In this document: piece after piece, positions 22,073-34,302 of the stretch
How positions within the stretch are numbered: position 1 is the stretch's first letter
Layout: each line of letters opens with the position of its first letter
DNA from: Acanthosoma haemorrhoidale
Taxonomy: Eukaryota; Arthropoda; Insecta; Hemiptera; Acanthosomatidae
DNA length: 64,000 nt
Direction: 5' to 3'
Assembly: GCA_930367205.1 (NCBI GenBank)
Contig: OV884012.1
Location: forward strand, 151,047,405-151,111,404
Notes under the pieces: model-generated
Seen by the model: only the letters and a program-made list of their open reading frames with translations
Told to the model about the DNA's origin: nothing
The model's database searches: none
Program-made: the position numbers and the translations under genes

Positions 22073-22385
22073 TTGTAAGAATGGAAATGAGAGGGGTAAT
22101 TAGGGTTCTGAACTATGTAAGGAGTGAGGTTAATACGCTAGTGAGATCTGAAGAAGTTGAAGGTGGATGAATATGCGAAATGTGTAGTTGAGGATGGGAT
22201 TGAGTTTTCTGGTTGACGGGATGAGCGGAATGCTAGGGAAGAGGAACTTGCGGACGAGGAGCGGGCAGTGCCTGTGACTGCTCTCTGTTCCGAACTACAT
22301 TAGCAAAAGAGGTAGAAGGCCTCAAATTGCTTTCTGGGCCCCTTCTCTTCTTCTGGCCGATGACTTAATAACTAAAAATACGCTT
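22062..22385 (-). pseudogene. Jockey-like ORF1 (gag) C-terminal fragment
   Basis: One minus-strand frame just upstream of the endonuclease ATG reads FANVVRNREQSQALPAPRP and later SDLTSVLTSLLT, FRTLITPLISILTNVVSYLI. This is a proline-rich linker followed by a hydrophobic, leucine-rich tail typical of Jockey gag C-termini. Two in-frame TAG stops interrupt it. Its own terminator lies a few bases past the ORF2 ATG at 22072, so ORF1 and ORF2 overlap in different frames, as in Jockey elements that translate ORF2 by reinitiation. The assignment rests on position and composition more than on a signature motif. Confidence 0.55.
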
Positions 22386-22404
22386 AATAACTAACTAACT
22401 ATAC

Positions 22405-22833
22405 GCTGTAGAGAGCTTCTTGAAATTTGCAATTCTTGTCTACAACGCCGAATCGATGTTCCTGGATTTTCAACAACACTCTCACGCACTGCTTCGATAT
22501 TGACATTTGAACAGGTTGTTTTTGGACGACCAGTGTGGTTAGTGTCTGATCCAGTCTCCCTAAATTTTTCAATTAATCTCTTTACAGTTGATAAAGTCAA
22601 AACATTATTCCGACCATATTTTGTATGAATTTTTCGAACTCCGGCCGCCAAACTTTCATTATTTTTGAGATAATGTTCAACAATAAAGACACGTTGCTCT
22701 ATCGTGTAACGCTTCATTGTTACTAACCCTAAACTGTCAGCTGTCGAATTGTTTTTGTTTTTTTAGGGTTGCCAGCACTTTACTGCACAAATGGCGGCAA
22801 ATTCAAATATTGAGTTAATTTTTGGACACCCTT
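22405..22833 (-). pseudogene. DUF4817-type Tc1/mariner-like transposase, 5' half only
   Basis: The minus-strand ATG at 22717 starts RYTIEQRVFIVEHYLKNNES, an HTH domain shared with the element at 62.3 kb. STVKRLIEKFRETGS, GRPKT and SVVENPGTSIRR follow, then a second HTH segment ELQISRSSLQRI. The match ends about 22405; beyond it is unrelated sequence, and the frame stops by chance at 22391. The whole catalytic domain is missing. The transposon's own end, AAGGGTGTCC (complement of 22824-22833), is followed by TA (22834-22835), so the 5' terminus is intact. The 108-residue frame is still open, suggesting a younger copy than the one at 62 kb. Confidence 0.88.
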
Positions 22834-22835
22834 TA

Positions 22836-24651
22836 TAAGTACATGCGTAATGTAACAATAAAGTTATAAAATAAAATTAAAGTCATGATTGAAGAACCAC
22901 AAAAGTAAGGTTTTTGCGTAGAGAAGCAATAATGATTTTAATGCCAATTTTAAGACTAATTTTTTTGTTGCCAATTAATTATTTAATGATACGTAACCTG
23001 GTTTTATGGAGTATGTACTACTTTTCATATCTGGGCAATAATGATATATGGGATTTCGCCGGACTTGAAAGGCCTGTGAAAGTTGGATAGGCACCCATGA
23101 AAACAAGAGTTTCCGAATAAAAAAAAACCCTAAACAGGAACTGCAGTACTTCTCTTACCTTAGTAACTATTCACAACTAATCAAAATAGCCTTTCTACTT
23201 AATTGGTGACGGCAAGCGTTATTGGCAATTCCATTGGGTCCTTGCTTCCGTGCTAGAAAGAATCTCATTTGAGGAGTTTTATGAAACTCTCCTACTGCGA
23301 TAATTGAGTATCCCTTAATAGAAATTGATTGTAACCTGTCCATAAAAGAGCTATATTTTTTTTTTCATTTTCTTTTTCAACCGGCCAGAGATTAGCTACG
23401 TAGTCAGAGCAATACAAACTACATGAATAGAGATCCTTGCCGATGAAAAGAAATTACACACTTTTCACTGAGAAAAGCGTTCTCCACTCATGGCCCTACA
23501 GAACGGCATACTCCACTTCTACTTTCTACCGCAATCCAGACCGACTGTGGTCTAACTACAACTAATCTCGTTCTTCCTGTAAGGCACCCTCATTTTCTCC
23601 CCGGATGGCTGAGACGAAGACAAATTAGCCATTGCCGCTCTCACCACTCTATAGAACGTGTCTAGGGAAATCCTAGTTCTCTTGATTTACTACTTGTTGA
23701 TCCATATTGTTCACTAGATAAGATCGTGTAGATGAAACATTAATAGAAATCCTATTGGTTTTGGCCAAAATTTCATTTTTGGAGTACCAGTATTTATGCC
23801 CACATTGATACCATGATTTTCTTGTTTTTGATTATGAAGCAGCGATTTTTTATTATTTTACAACGCTTGGATACAGATTTGGTGGGTTTTATATTATTAA
23901 AAAGATGTTATATATATCACATACCCTTAACGACGACCAGCGCGCGGGCGGCACCCTAGTCCCACCTTGCTGGTAGGGTGGTCATGTATTCTTCACAATG
24001 ACATGTATTTCTCTTCTTTTATTATTATTTATTATTGAATAAAACAAATTTTACTACTAAAATAGCTCATACGATGTGACTTGAGAATGCTTATTATTCA
24101 CAGACAGGTCTTAGTTAGTAACCAAAACGTAAACCAATAAGCCAATCAAAATTCAGGTCGATTGGATTATTTTTACAGAAGTTTTCGAACGACAAATTAA
24201 CGAACATGTTATTTTAGATTGGCAATAATAAGGCAGGATTACGTTATATTTATTGTAAGTGTATTGACAAATAAAAACACGTCCTTAGCACATTTATCTG
24301 TAACACATAACATAAAATCGTGTTGAATTAATTTTGAAAGAAAAATAAATAGATAAAAAACAAAAAGGACATAAAGTGGACCTACTCTCAAGAATATTAA
24401 TAGGACGGGGTAAGTGTTGAGTATTATTTATTCTGTGTAGGGCAGTAACTTACTGCGCCCGCCCTACACTCGCCCTCTGGTAGAATTAGAAAAATATTTA
24501 TAGGCTTAAAAAGAAAATAAATTTAATAGCCTAAGCATTTGTATGTACACATTCAAAAATGTATTTAGTACCACTGAACACGGACAGTTCGCGCTAACCC
24601 CCCCCCCTCCTACACACAGGCGCTTGTTTAACATAACAAATTGATGTTACA
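22836..24651. other. Intergenic DNA, no recognised gene
   Basis: Contains a GC-rich patch GACCAGCGCGCGGGCGGCAC (23936-23955) and mixed-composition sequence at 23380-23720 that does not recur. No open frame of note. Confidence 0.35.
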
Positions 24652-25440
24652 TTTTTTTTTTTTCAATCTAACAATCTTTATTGTGCAATAATTACAATCT
24701 GCCTTTTCTAAGGCAATAATAATACAGATAAATGATCTCATTCATACCATATTTACAGCATCATTCACTCGCTCATTCATACAATAGGACATGATTGGAG
24801 AAACTGGCCATTGCCAGGACTCCCACTGTCACGCGTTTATAGTAGGTCACGAGGCCACTGCCGTTTCAGTCTCCGAGGAGGATTATAGGGATGAGTGGCG
24901 CAGTGCAATGACTGTGCTACAGGATTAGGGTGGTTGGAAAGGCTACTGTGGAATTTCATAAACTTGGAAGGGATGAGTTCTAGAATGTAGGGTATATTAA
25001 GATCGTTATGAAGGGTTTTGTTGCTGACGTAATAAGGGGCATTTACTATTGTTCTTAGGACTTTGGATTGAAAGGATTGGATACGCTTGATGTTCGACTT
25101 TTTTGCTGTCCCCCATAGCTCTATTCCGTATGTCCAGATTGGTTTAAGTATAACTTTGTAGATTAGTAGTTTATTTTCTATTGAGAGATGGGATGTCCTT
25201 TGAAGTAGTCTGTACAGTTGTCCAAAGCGTCTGTTTAGTTCTTGTCTTTTTAGTCTCGTATGTGGGTTCCAGGTCAGTCGTTTGTCAAGAAGCCTAAGTA
25301 CCGTACTGTCTCGGATACAGGGAGCGGAATAGAATTAAAATAAACTAGTGGACAAGTCTTGCGACAAAGGGTGAAGGTAATGTGGGAACATTTTGCTTCA
25401 TTAACTTTGATCCGCCATTGATTGCACCATAGGATGTTAC
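24652..25440 (-). pseudogene. LINE-A copy e: RT C-terminus plus short-type 3' UTR
   Basis: The minus strand from about 25430 reads WCNQWRIKVNEAKCSHITFT and ETVRYLG (RT segment after the active site). A deletion of a few bases near 25290 shifts the frame. It then continues DKRLTWNPHTRLKRQELNRR, GQLYRLLQRTSHLSIENKLL, KPIWTYGIELWGTAKKSNIK and VLRTIVNAPYYVSNKTLHND, ending LKRQWPRDLL with TAA at plus 24837-24839. This is the best preserved LINE-A C-terminus here. The 3' UTR lacks the ~200-bp middle block of other copies and ends TTGCACAATAAAG plus an A-rich tail (plus-strand T run 24652-24663), as in copy n. Confidence 0.88.
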
Positions 25441-26314
25441 TATATTTTTTCATTCAAAAACTGTTTTTTTTTTTAGTTGTTGTATCTAAATAGTTATACT
25501 ACTCTGAATTGAAGTGTACCTTTCGCGTGACAGATCCCATTTTTTTTTTGTCATATATTATATAGTGTCATACACTCTCACTAGGATTATGCTGAAAATT
25601 TTAAATAATTTTCCGATTTCTCGGCAATGCCCAAGCCAATTTACACCCTAATCGTCGAATTAATTAACACAAATTTATTATTATAATGAGTTGTGGAGGT
25701 AAGTTGGTTAGGCGGGAGCATGGGCTGGGGGTCGAACCATGACAGCCTAGATGGTTATTAGTAAGTGGAACCTGGCCCGCAATCCTGTCAATTATCGGCC
25801 GACCGCGAATGGATTGACCCCGGTATCAAAGCCCATCATATCTGCACCCTCTCCATTCATACCCAGATCCCTGCCAATCAATTCTTCCTTTAATAATTAA
25901 CGCTCCCTGCCGGGCGAGCCTACACAATTGTATATCCTTCCAATTTGTTACAAAAATTTAATTAAAGAATTTAAGTAGCAACTAAAAATTAACTATAAAA
26001 ATCAAATTGAATAGCTACAAATGAGTTTTTCAACGCTGTTGAATGATGGTTGGTAAATGAAATCTGTAATCTGCTGAAGATCATACATATATAAGAGAAG
26101 AAGATGACAAAAATAGAACCCAAGTTCTTTGACTCTGAACCTCTCTCTAGGAGTACTGATTGCAGTTAAAAAAGTCTAATCATGCCATGTAATCCAAAAC
26201 TGTAACAAAGGTCACTAGGGACGCAATGATGAACAGAATATTCAATGTGGACATGGAGCAACGGTTAAAAATGTTTTTTAAATAACTTAAACAACTTTTA
26301 CAAATCAAAACTTC
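25441..26314. other. Intergenic DNA with a GC-richer block at 25690-25930
   Basis: The block around CAATTATCGGCCGACCGCGA is not repeated in the window and has no open frame. The flanks are AT-rich. Confidence 0.3.
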
Positions 26315-26845
26315 TTTTTTTTTTTTTTTTTAAGGCAATAAGTAATTTTGATAAATTTTTTCATTCACACGCTCATTCATACAGTATTTATAAACAGCCC
26401 AGAGACCTCCCAAATCCTTATGATTGTCCCCTTTCTCACATGCGAAAGAGGAAGTGGAGTCTTGGGAAGTACCCACGCTCCTCAGTCAGGTGCGTCACCG
26501 GATACGAGACATGATTGGAGAAACTGGCCATTGCCAGGACTCCCACTGTTACGCATTTATAGCAGGTCACGAGGCCACCGACGTTTTAGTTTCCGAGGAG
26601 GATTATAAGGATGAGTGGTGCAGTACAATGACTGTCCTACGGGATTAGGGTGGTTGGATAGGTTACTATGGAATTCCATTAACTTGGAAGGGATGAGTTC
26701 AAGAATGCAGGATACACTAACATCATTATGAAGGGTATTGTTGCTGACGTAATAAGGGGCATTTACTATTGTTCTCAGGGCTTTTAATTAAAAGGTTTGG
26801 ATACGCATAGCTCTATTCCGCATGTCCAGATTGGCTTAAGTATAT
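26315..26845 (-). mobile_element. LINE-A copy f (subfamily shared with copy g)
   Basis: Minus-strand LINE-A with an A tail (plus T run 26315-26331), 3' UTR and ORF2 C-terminus to about 26845. Its UTR has diagnostic variants (CCTTATGATTGTCCCCTTTC, GTACCCACGCTCCTCAGTCA). A deletion joins CACCGGATACGA directly to GACATGATTGG. The same combination occurs in the first unit of copy g at 60.6 kb with only one or two differences over about 240 bp. Confidence 0.8.
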
Positions 26846-27582
26846 AAATTGTAATTGTAAAGAAGGTGTTTCAAAACAAATTTCAAAGAAGAATATTCGG
26901 ACTCAAATGAAAATCCAGGGAAGAAAAGCAAAGAGGACCTAATGGTTGTGGTTTGTTGTCAATTTGAGTGTAGCTCTATTTCACAGCTAACAGGTACAAA
27001 GCAAAAGAACGAACAGGTTGAAAGGTATTAAGGATGACCCAGAGTGCTGAAAATATCCAGAACAGAAAACTGTTCGATGATTGAGAGTTATATTTGAATA
27101 CTTAAAACTTAAAGTGTTTTTTTAGGACTCTTTCCCCATCATGCTGCATTAGCTTAAAGAGTCGGTAGCTTTTTAGAACTGTTGTAAACGGTTGGTTACC
27201 GCTTTGATAGTTTGTCAAGTGCCTACTAGCAGCCCTTTAGCAGTTAATGGTATACACTGCTCAAGTAACTTATAATTATTTATAGCCCTCAAGGTTTCGA
27301 TTCCTTCTTGCTTGCTATAAATAATTTCTTGTTTTTATCGTCGTTGCAGTTGTCTTTTTCTTTGGACGCTTATTTACATTTTTTCTAAACATAAACCTAC
27401 ATCGACGGAGCCCAAAAAAATTAATTAGGTGATAAAAGTAGAAGAGAATGGTATGACCAGCATGCAGGAATATACAACCGGAGTTAGATCCGTTCCACAT
27501 AAAGTGTATCATTCATTTCAGTTTTAAAAAAACGAAATTTCATTTGATATATCGTAGTCATTTGGTAAAAATTGCTCATGAG
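26846..27582. other. AT-rich DNA, nothing recognised
   Basis: Frame 27315-27512 on the minus strand has no motif. No shared repeat. Confidence 0.35.
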
Positions 27583-27658
27583 CAAAAAATAAATCATAAA
27601 TGTTTTTACATAGAATTATAATTGTTATATCCTTTCAAGTTTTCCAGATTCAGTTCGC
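27583..27658 (+). repeat. Direct repeat R, left copy
   Basis: About 76 bp (AATTATAATTGTTATATCCT, CAAGTTTTCCAGATTCAGT) repeated at 28282-28360 immediately after repeat D copy 2, with a few differences. Confidence 0.75.
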
Positions 27659-27675
27659 TCTCTAACTCTAGTGTA

Positions 27676-28281
27676 AAACTCTAGCATCGATCAAAAAAAG
27701 TTTTAAAAATTTATTAAAAAAAAAAAGGAAAAAGATCTATTAGAAAGTTAAACAAGAGGGGTAAAGTTGGGGTAAATCCCTATCTAATATCCATCTCAGC
27801 CAAGCAAACAAAACAGAATTAATAAATTCGTCGGTGTAATAGCTATAAAAAAACAACATTGTTTATACTAAGCCGGGGACTGAAATTACTTCCAGCGATC
27901 ATCATTTTTTTAAATTATTTCATATCAGTTTCTTCAGCTCATTTAAAATTTCCTGGTAAAACTTTTTTATTTATCTACTGTTTAAATTATGTGAAGTCTC
28001 CTCCATTAAATCATCCAAAATAATATTAAATTGCATCATCTTTTTTGGCTCGAGTTTCACCGAAACTATCATTTTTAAAAGAAAACAAGACAATTCTTAA
28101 ATGAAACATTTAATAACCATCCGTAAGCATTAAAAATACATAACTATATTCAGTAATAAAATTGCGGCCGTTATACAATGTCCGAATTAAACATGTTAAT
28201 ACTGATAAGTATGGTAGTTAATTTGTTAGGAGTATACGATAAGTTTAGATTAGGGAGGCAAAATTCGATCAAACGAACATT
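27676..28281 (+). repeat. Repeat D, copy 2
   Basis: Nearly identical to 18149-18490 over about 340 bp and collinear with the rest of D copy 1. It lies between the two R direct repeats. It has an insertion near its right end (about 28105-28210) absent from copy 1. Confidence 0.7.
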
Positions 28282-28360
28282 CAAAAATAAATCATAAGAT
28301 ATATGTTTTTACATAAAATTATAATTGTTATATCCTTTCAAGTTTTCCAGATTCAGTGCG
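28282..28360 (+). repeat. Direct repeat R, right copy
   Basis: Second copy of the 76-bp sequence at 27583-27658, directly abutting the end of repeat D. Confidence 0.75.
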
Positions 28361-29099
28361 CAAACAAATTGTTCATCGGCATTGACGAAAGTCATTGGCT
28401 CGGGAGTTAAAAACAATGTCTTACAATTTATATTTATCAACCATAGGCTCAATGATAAAAATGAAAGTATATTATTCTTTATATGGGAAAAAATGCTTTG
28501 ATAATAAAATGAAAATTTAAAGAATATATAAATTATTTACTAGGGCTTCATGTAAATCTCCCTAGACTATATTCGCTATAGGGACTCCTTGCCTATGTGC
28601 TCATAGAAACGTAATGGCAAACATATATGAAATAAGTCATATTTTAATAGAGGAGTTATTTAAAAGAAACCAAAGTACAAAACGAAAATGGCGTTGTTGG
28701 TTACTTTAGCTAATAATATAAAGTGAGAAACATGTCTAGTGGCTACATATACTGGTCCCGCTTGTCATGATTATTTTTTAATATAACTCTTTCAATTATT
28801 TCAAAGCTTCATAAACCTCGCCAATATCCAGTCGAATTATAACAACTGGTATGTCATTCCAAAAATTAATTTACATTGACCGAATTCTCCCAAAGACCCT
28901 GCACCTCCCGTAACCTTAAGCCAGGAACACTATGTCACTCGTGATTTAGATACTGTACACTAGTTTGCCTGTGGTACGGTGTTCCATGAAAACATTGTAG
29001 TATTGAGCAATCAGCAATTATGGTCACAGATGATTTGAGTATTCTTGATTATATCTTTTTCTTTTTTGGATTTTAAACCCATAGCAACATCTAGTTCTT
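28361..29099. other. AT-rich DNA, nothing recognised
   Basis: No open frame, shared repeat or motif seen. Confidence 0.35.
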
Positions 29100-29480
29100 G
29101 TAACTTCCTGACTATTACACATAAGCGAATAGTTGAGGTCTTGCTACCTATGGATGTGCAGGCGTTGCGCTGCGGCCCAGATACCAAACGCGGCGTGTCC
29201 CACATTGCGTAAGCACCAATCCTCCGCTTTCCCACTTCATAAGCGATCCCGAACAAAGGAGACGTTTCCTATCGGACGTTTGCTATCCTCCAATGGTCCT
29301 TTCGCAGTTGGGAAAAGTTCCAGGCTGAGGATATAGTCATGTAACATGTCAGACGTCACGTTAAAGGTTCGCGTGAAGCGCGTGGTGGGGAGAATCGTTT
29401 CACGATCCCAGACGTCAGTCCGGCCGAAGATTAAGCGGGATAATTTCGAGTTTGAGGTATGGGAATAAAGCGTATGTAAT
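29100..29480. promoter_or_regulatory. GC- and CpG-rich single-copy island, candidate regulatory DNA
   Basis: This block (GCAGGCGTTGCGCTGCGGCC, GTTCGCGTGAAGCGCGTGGT) contrasts with AT-rich DNA on both sides and does not recur. Overlapping short frames on both strands (29011-29256, 29133-29336) do not resemble known proteins. It may be a promoter/CpG island or conserved non-coding element. Confidence 0.3.
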
Positions 29481-30745
29481 ATCTTCTCCTTGCCGCCGGA
29501 GTTGAAATATTAAAGGTCAAACATGTTCTCAACTGACAATGTGCATTTTATAAGGCGCGAAGGTTTGATTGGAATTTAAAAATTAATGTATAGTTGCCAA
29601 CAACAAGGGTTGTTTGATTCATAATGGAATAGGGAGGGGATTGAACCAATCGGCGTGAAAATGCGATATTCAACAAGCTTGAGGGCCATTATTTATTCAG
29701 CATATTACACTGACACACGGCAACTGATTGCTGCTCTTTTATCACTCATTCAGCTACCAAACTCTAGAGAGAGAACAAAAAATCTATAGGCAGCTCGATA
29801 AAACTAAATACATCGTTAAATAAAACATGATAATTAATGATGACTTCAGAGTCTTTCCTTTGTAACATTGGTTGATTGATTTAATATGACACCTATTGAT
29901 TGAAAATTGATTCATTGATCTTATATCGAATTCAATTTACTGTACACATATTTTAATTATCATTTCATTGGGCATTACATATCCTTTATAACAATTTATT
30001 TCATTTACTCGTAATGATTAGAGAATTTAATTTTGACATTCTTGCATATTTAATTTCCCTTAGTTAATTCCATAGTTGTAAATGTTATGTTAGTTATCCA
30101 TATATGCTTTCTCAAGAATCAGGCTGAAATTTCCTGTCTTAGGTAAAGGATATATTAAAACAAAAACATAAACTCGGGCCTACAGAATTGCAATCAGATT
30201 GATCATGAACCCCAGTTTAAGTTATAAATTACTTGCCTTTTTAGCAAAGTAAATTACATACTTGACCACTCTAGACTGGGCAGTAACCACAGACTAATAT
30301 TTTAAGGAGCTTCGAGAAATAGAGATTGAGTCTATAGATTTTAAATCTATTCCCTCATGTATAACGAATCTTGACTACTCGTGCTAGATCCTCACAACAA
30401 ATTTATGCTGATCATACATGAACAATGTTGTTGATGCCAGAATTAGTAATGAATATTTTTAGCCTATAGCAAGAATAACATATGTAAACATTTCTTTTGA
30501 ATTACTTGCATGTTGTGGGTTCAACCTTGATAATTAGATAATGTGTCCTGCACACAGTTTGTATAAGCTGTAATTTTGAGGGCTGGTGAATTTAAGTCAA
30601 GAAGTAGCTTCCGGTTTTATTATTATCAAGAGTATCTGCCTGTGAAAGTTATCATGATGAAGGCATAATTAATGTAACTAAAAGCTTTCAATATTTTTTT
30701 AGTGCCAAATAAGTACTCAGTATCGTTTACTTTCTTTTGAAGACC
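29481..30745. other. AT-rich DNA, nothing recognised
   Basis: No open frames of note, no shared repeats. Confidence 0.35.
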
Positions 30746-31240
30746 TTTTTTTTTTCTTCTTTCATAGCCCCTTTAAATTTACAAATAATTATAGATCCTC
30801 AGGCGAATCTATTTACAAATTATTTTTTGTATTTCCTGTAGACCTCAACATGAAGATGATAATAAAATAAATAAAAGCTAGTGAAATAAAAGCTTTGTTA
30901 GGTCGGAAACTTTTCACACGTATACAGGTTTTGTTATTTTATAGAAATTATATAATGAATAAACAAGTATAATGATATACATTATACGTGACTGAACTAA
31001 ACTGACTAATAAAGGTGATGGGGCTCACCGTTTTGATCTAACTTAAAATTAACTTACATACTAATTCTTAACCGAATTTTTCCCCGACAGTCTGTTGCCA
31101 TCGATGCGGGAGGGGTGGTGGGGTCACGGTGTTAAACACTGGCTTTGTCAGGTGCTGCAACGAGTCAAAAAACTTAATGTGTCTCCGGCGGATGAACTCA
31201 CCCACCGACCGCACACCAAGCAACGGGTGCAGGTCAGCGT
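30746..31240 (-). mobile_element. LINE-B copy 3 (3' UTR)
   Basis: Minus-strand LINE-B 3' region with A tail (plus T run from 30746), GGGGCTATGAAAG, the ATCCTCAGGCGAATC block, GGTGATGGGGCTCACC and GACAGTCTGTTGCCATCGAT. It is uninterrupted and serves as reference for the empty site seen in copy 1. It ends near GGGTGCAGGTCAGCG, just where copy 4 enters the RT coding region. Confidence 0.78.
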
Positions 31241-32489
31241 TTCAGAAAATTCGAGAGGTTGAATTAAGACATATTCAGGCGTAGTAGACATAATATGATG
31301 TATGCATTGAGATTATACGGACTGGAGTCACCTGTTTGTAGCAAGTGCAGGTGATAGATTGCCTTGCTGCTCAACAGTGTCCACCACAAGATGACGCTGG
31401 ATATCACGCGTCAGTTGAGATCTTTGTATCCACGTCCTGGTCACAAGATCTATTATTCCGTAACCATTGTCCTACGGCTGTATACGCCCATGCTTGGGTG
31501 GGCAGCTAAGCGTACCTGACCCCCACCCTTCCAAACCAATAGTCTGATTTATTGCATACAACTTAGTGATTTTTCAGTCTTATTACTCTTATATCATCAA
31601 TCTATTATATTTAATCATGAAATCAAACCAACAATCAATGCTATCAACATTTAATTTAGGTTAAAATAATTACTTAGTTAGACTAAGACCATTGCATCCA
31701 AACTTTACTGTAATTGTTTATAATTATCTCGTACAGTGAAAGAAATTGGCTAATGAGTCAACGTAAACCATTTACAAAGCATCTCCATATAAAAACCAGC
31801 CGGTAATTGAACACAGGTTTCAACAGATAATAAACCATTAAACTAGACATATGGTAAATTTATATACGTTATATTTAAATAAATGTGTTTCTGTCTGCAG
31901 GAAATCTTCTGTCCATCACCTTTTAATTTACAACTTTTTTTTAATGAAGCAAAATAATATAAATTACAACAAACATATTTTTTATGGACTAATAGATGGT
32001 ATATTAAACTTGCACGAAATATTGATTTATCCCCAAAGAAGGCTTCACAATCTCATGTAACGGAAATTCGAGAAAGCTCTGGTTCCCCGGCTGTAGTAAA
32101 AGATACGCATTAGAAAGCCCATCTACAATTATCCTTACCACGTTAAAACTGAAATCCGTATCGAGGCTAGCAGTGGAAATTGCAACCCTATTTCCTTTAG
32201 AAACTGAGTTCTCACTTTAGTTTCCAACTCTTGGCAAAAAAATGTTGAATTATAAAATTCTAAATGGGTAGAATTTGTTTCCGCGTTCATCTATTGCCTA
32301 TAATTAACTAGCAAATTATTAATAAATTGTCAACAAGTTATAAATTTCTGAAAAATATTTTCAATTCTCAACAAGCGACATTCCAAAATTAGCACCAGAA
32401 GAAATAATTGATGTTGTTTTAATAGCATTATGACAAATATAAAAGTGTATCACATCCTATACTTGTTAAAAGTTTACGGCTTCAAAAAC
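31241..32489. other. Intergenic DNA with a possible RT/RNase H C-terminal relic at 31280-31530
   Basis: A plus-strand reading near 31300 gives MMYALRLYGLESPVCSKCR, which resembles the 'l.r.gl..sp.C..C' finger after the RT of some non-LTR elements. It is followed by frames with stops. The resemblance is short and could be chance. The rest (31540-32490) is AT-rich. Confidence 0.25.
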
Positions 32490-33225
32490 GATTTTAATTA
32501 CTTTTGTCAGCTGTACAGACTACTACAAAAGACATCCCATCTCTCAATAGAAAATAAATTACTAATCTACAAAGTTATACCTAAGCCAGTTTGGACATAC
32601 GGAATAGAGCTATGTGAGTCAGCGAAAAAGTCAATCATTAAGTGTATCCAATCCTTTCAATCATAAGTCCTGAGAACAATAGTAAATGCCCCTTATTGCG
32701 TCAGCAACAAAACCCTTCATAACGATCTTAATATACATTACATTCTTGAACTCATCCCTTCCAAGTTCATGACATTCCATAGTAACCTACCAACCCCCTA
32801 ATCCCCTAGCACAGTCATTGCACTGCACCAATCATCCCTATAAACCTCCTCGGAGACTAAAACGAGGCAGTGGCCTCGTGACCTGCTATATATGTGTAAA
32901 ATTGGGAGTCCTGGCAATGGCCAGTTTCTCTAATCTTGTCCTGAGCATATGTGACTCTCGCGCTCTTCGTCAGCCTCCACTGGCTAGTATCTGGTGACGC
33001 GCCTGACTGAGGAGCGTGGGTACTTTCCAAGACTCTACTTCCTCTTTCACATGCGAGAAAGAGGTCAATCATATGGATTTGGGAGGTCTCTGGGCTGTTA
33101 TTAAATACTGTATGTATGGGCGAGTGAATGTAAATTGTAAATATGGTATGAATGAAAAACATTATCACAATTACTTATTGCCAAAAGAGGCAGGTTGTAA
33201 TTTTATCATAATAAAGTTTTTTTTA
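32490..33225 (+). pseudogene. LINE-A copy h: RT C-terminus plus 3' UTR
   Basis: The plus-strand frame at 32430-32666 contains CQLYRLLQKTSHLSIENKLL, IYKVIPKPVWTYGIELCESA and IKCIQSFQS, then a TAA. The next codons still read VLRTIVNAPYCVSNKTLHND and end with the WPRDL region near 32880, where an inserted base breaks LKRQWPRDLL. The 3' UTR is the long type with variants shared with copies f and g (GAGGAGCGTGGGTACTTTCC, GTCAATCATATGGATTTGGG). It ends ATCATAATAAAG plus a T-rich tail. Dead, 5'-truncated copy. Confidence 0.85.
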
Positions 33226-34302
33226 TCTGTAATTACTTTTGGGAATCATATACCCGGCAGATATTAAATTTTATTAATAATTAGAGATCTCTTTAACTTT
33301 GATTTTATCCTATCATCAATTCAATAGGAAAATATTTTTTTATACACAAGTAATTTATTTATTAATGGTCCTTTATTAGTATCATCGCTCTTTTTTTTTT
33401 ATTATAGAACAATTCAATCGCTTGAGAAATTGTTGCCTAAAGACTCTCTCTAAGCGAAATCGTGGTTTATAGCAAATAGCGTACACAACTATTATAACTT
33501 TTAATTTGTACGGTCTATAGAAGACATGACGTGTATTATTAATCAAAGAGATAATTAGTTTGATACCCTGGAAGACTGAAGGGGTTGTTTTACATTGTTG
33601 GCTGATTGTGGAATCTTTTGGGCATCAAATGAGGTAAAACAGTAGACTCAAAAATCGAGAACAAAAGGGTTTATGGTTTAGACGTTAATACGAGCTTCAG
33701 TAGCCCATTAGGTCTTTTAAGTAGTTCAAGTCTACTCGGTAGAGTATACTTGATGACAGGATTCGTTACACGGATAAGTATTTGAATATTCATATATTAG
33801 TTGTTGTCAAGTTTGGACTGTCAAGTCCTGGGAGCCATTAAACGATCATCAGTGAGAAGTTGAGCGAGACACCTGGCCAGCCGGGTCTCCGGGCCAAGTC
33901 AATAAGTCGGCGACTTATTGGCTATCGGATAGATGACTGAAGCTCCACGACCTATATTGGATCTGGAGTCACTTAATAACCGCCTCTGGAAGAAACCTGC
34001 AGGAAATATCAATGGGGGTTGATAAATATAAATGGAGGTTCTTTCAGATAAACCTCTGTATTTTCCCGAACGCTACTCCACAGGTAACTGTTTACAGGAA
34101 TTCAAAACGTAAATTATATTCGGTTTTTTCACTTATGTGCTTGAGCCTCCAGGAGGGAAGGCGGCTCAATGAGGTAGCGCTCTTAGTACAATTTACACAT
34201 CTATGACAGTTGTAAAGTCTGGCACTCTTTAGCGTTTTAAATTGTGAAATTGTAATAAAAATTATTTGAATCGTTTGAATCACCGGAATATTGGTTTTGG
34301 TG
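33226..34302. other. Intergenic DNA with a 21-bp palindrome at 33900-33920
   Basis: Mostly AT-rich. A GC-richer part at 33830-33960 contains CAATAAGTCG, one G, then CGACTTATTG, a perfect short palindrome. No gene seen. Confidence 0.4.
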
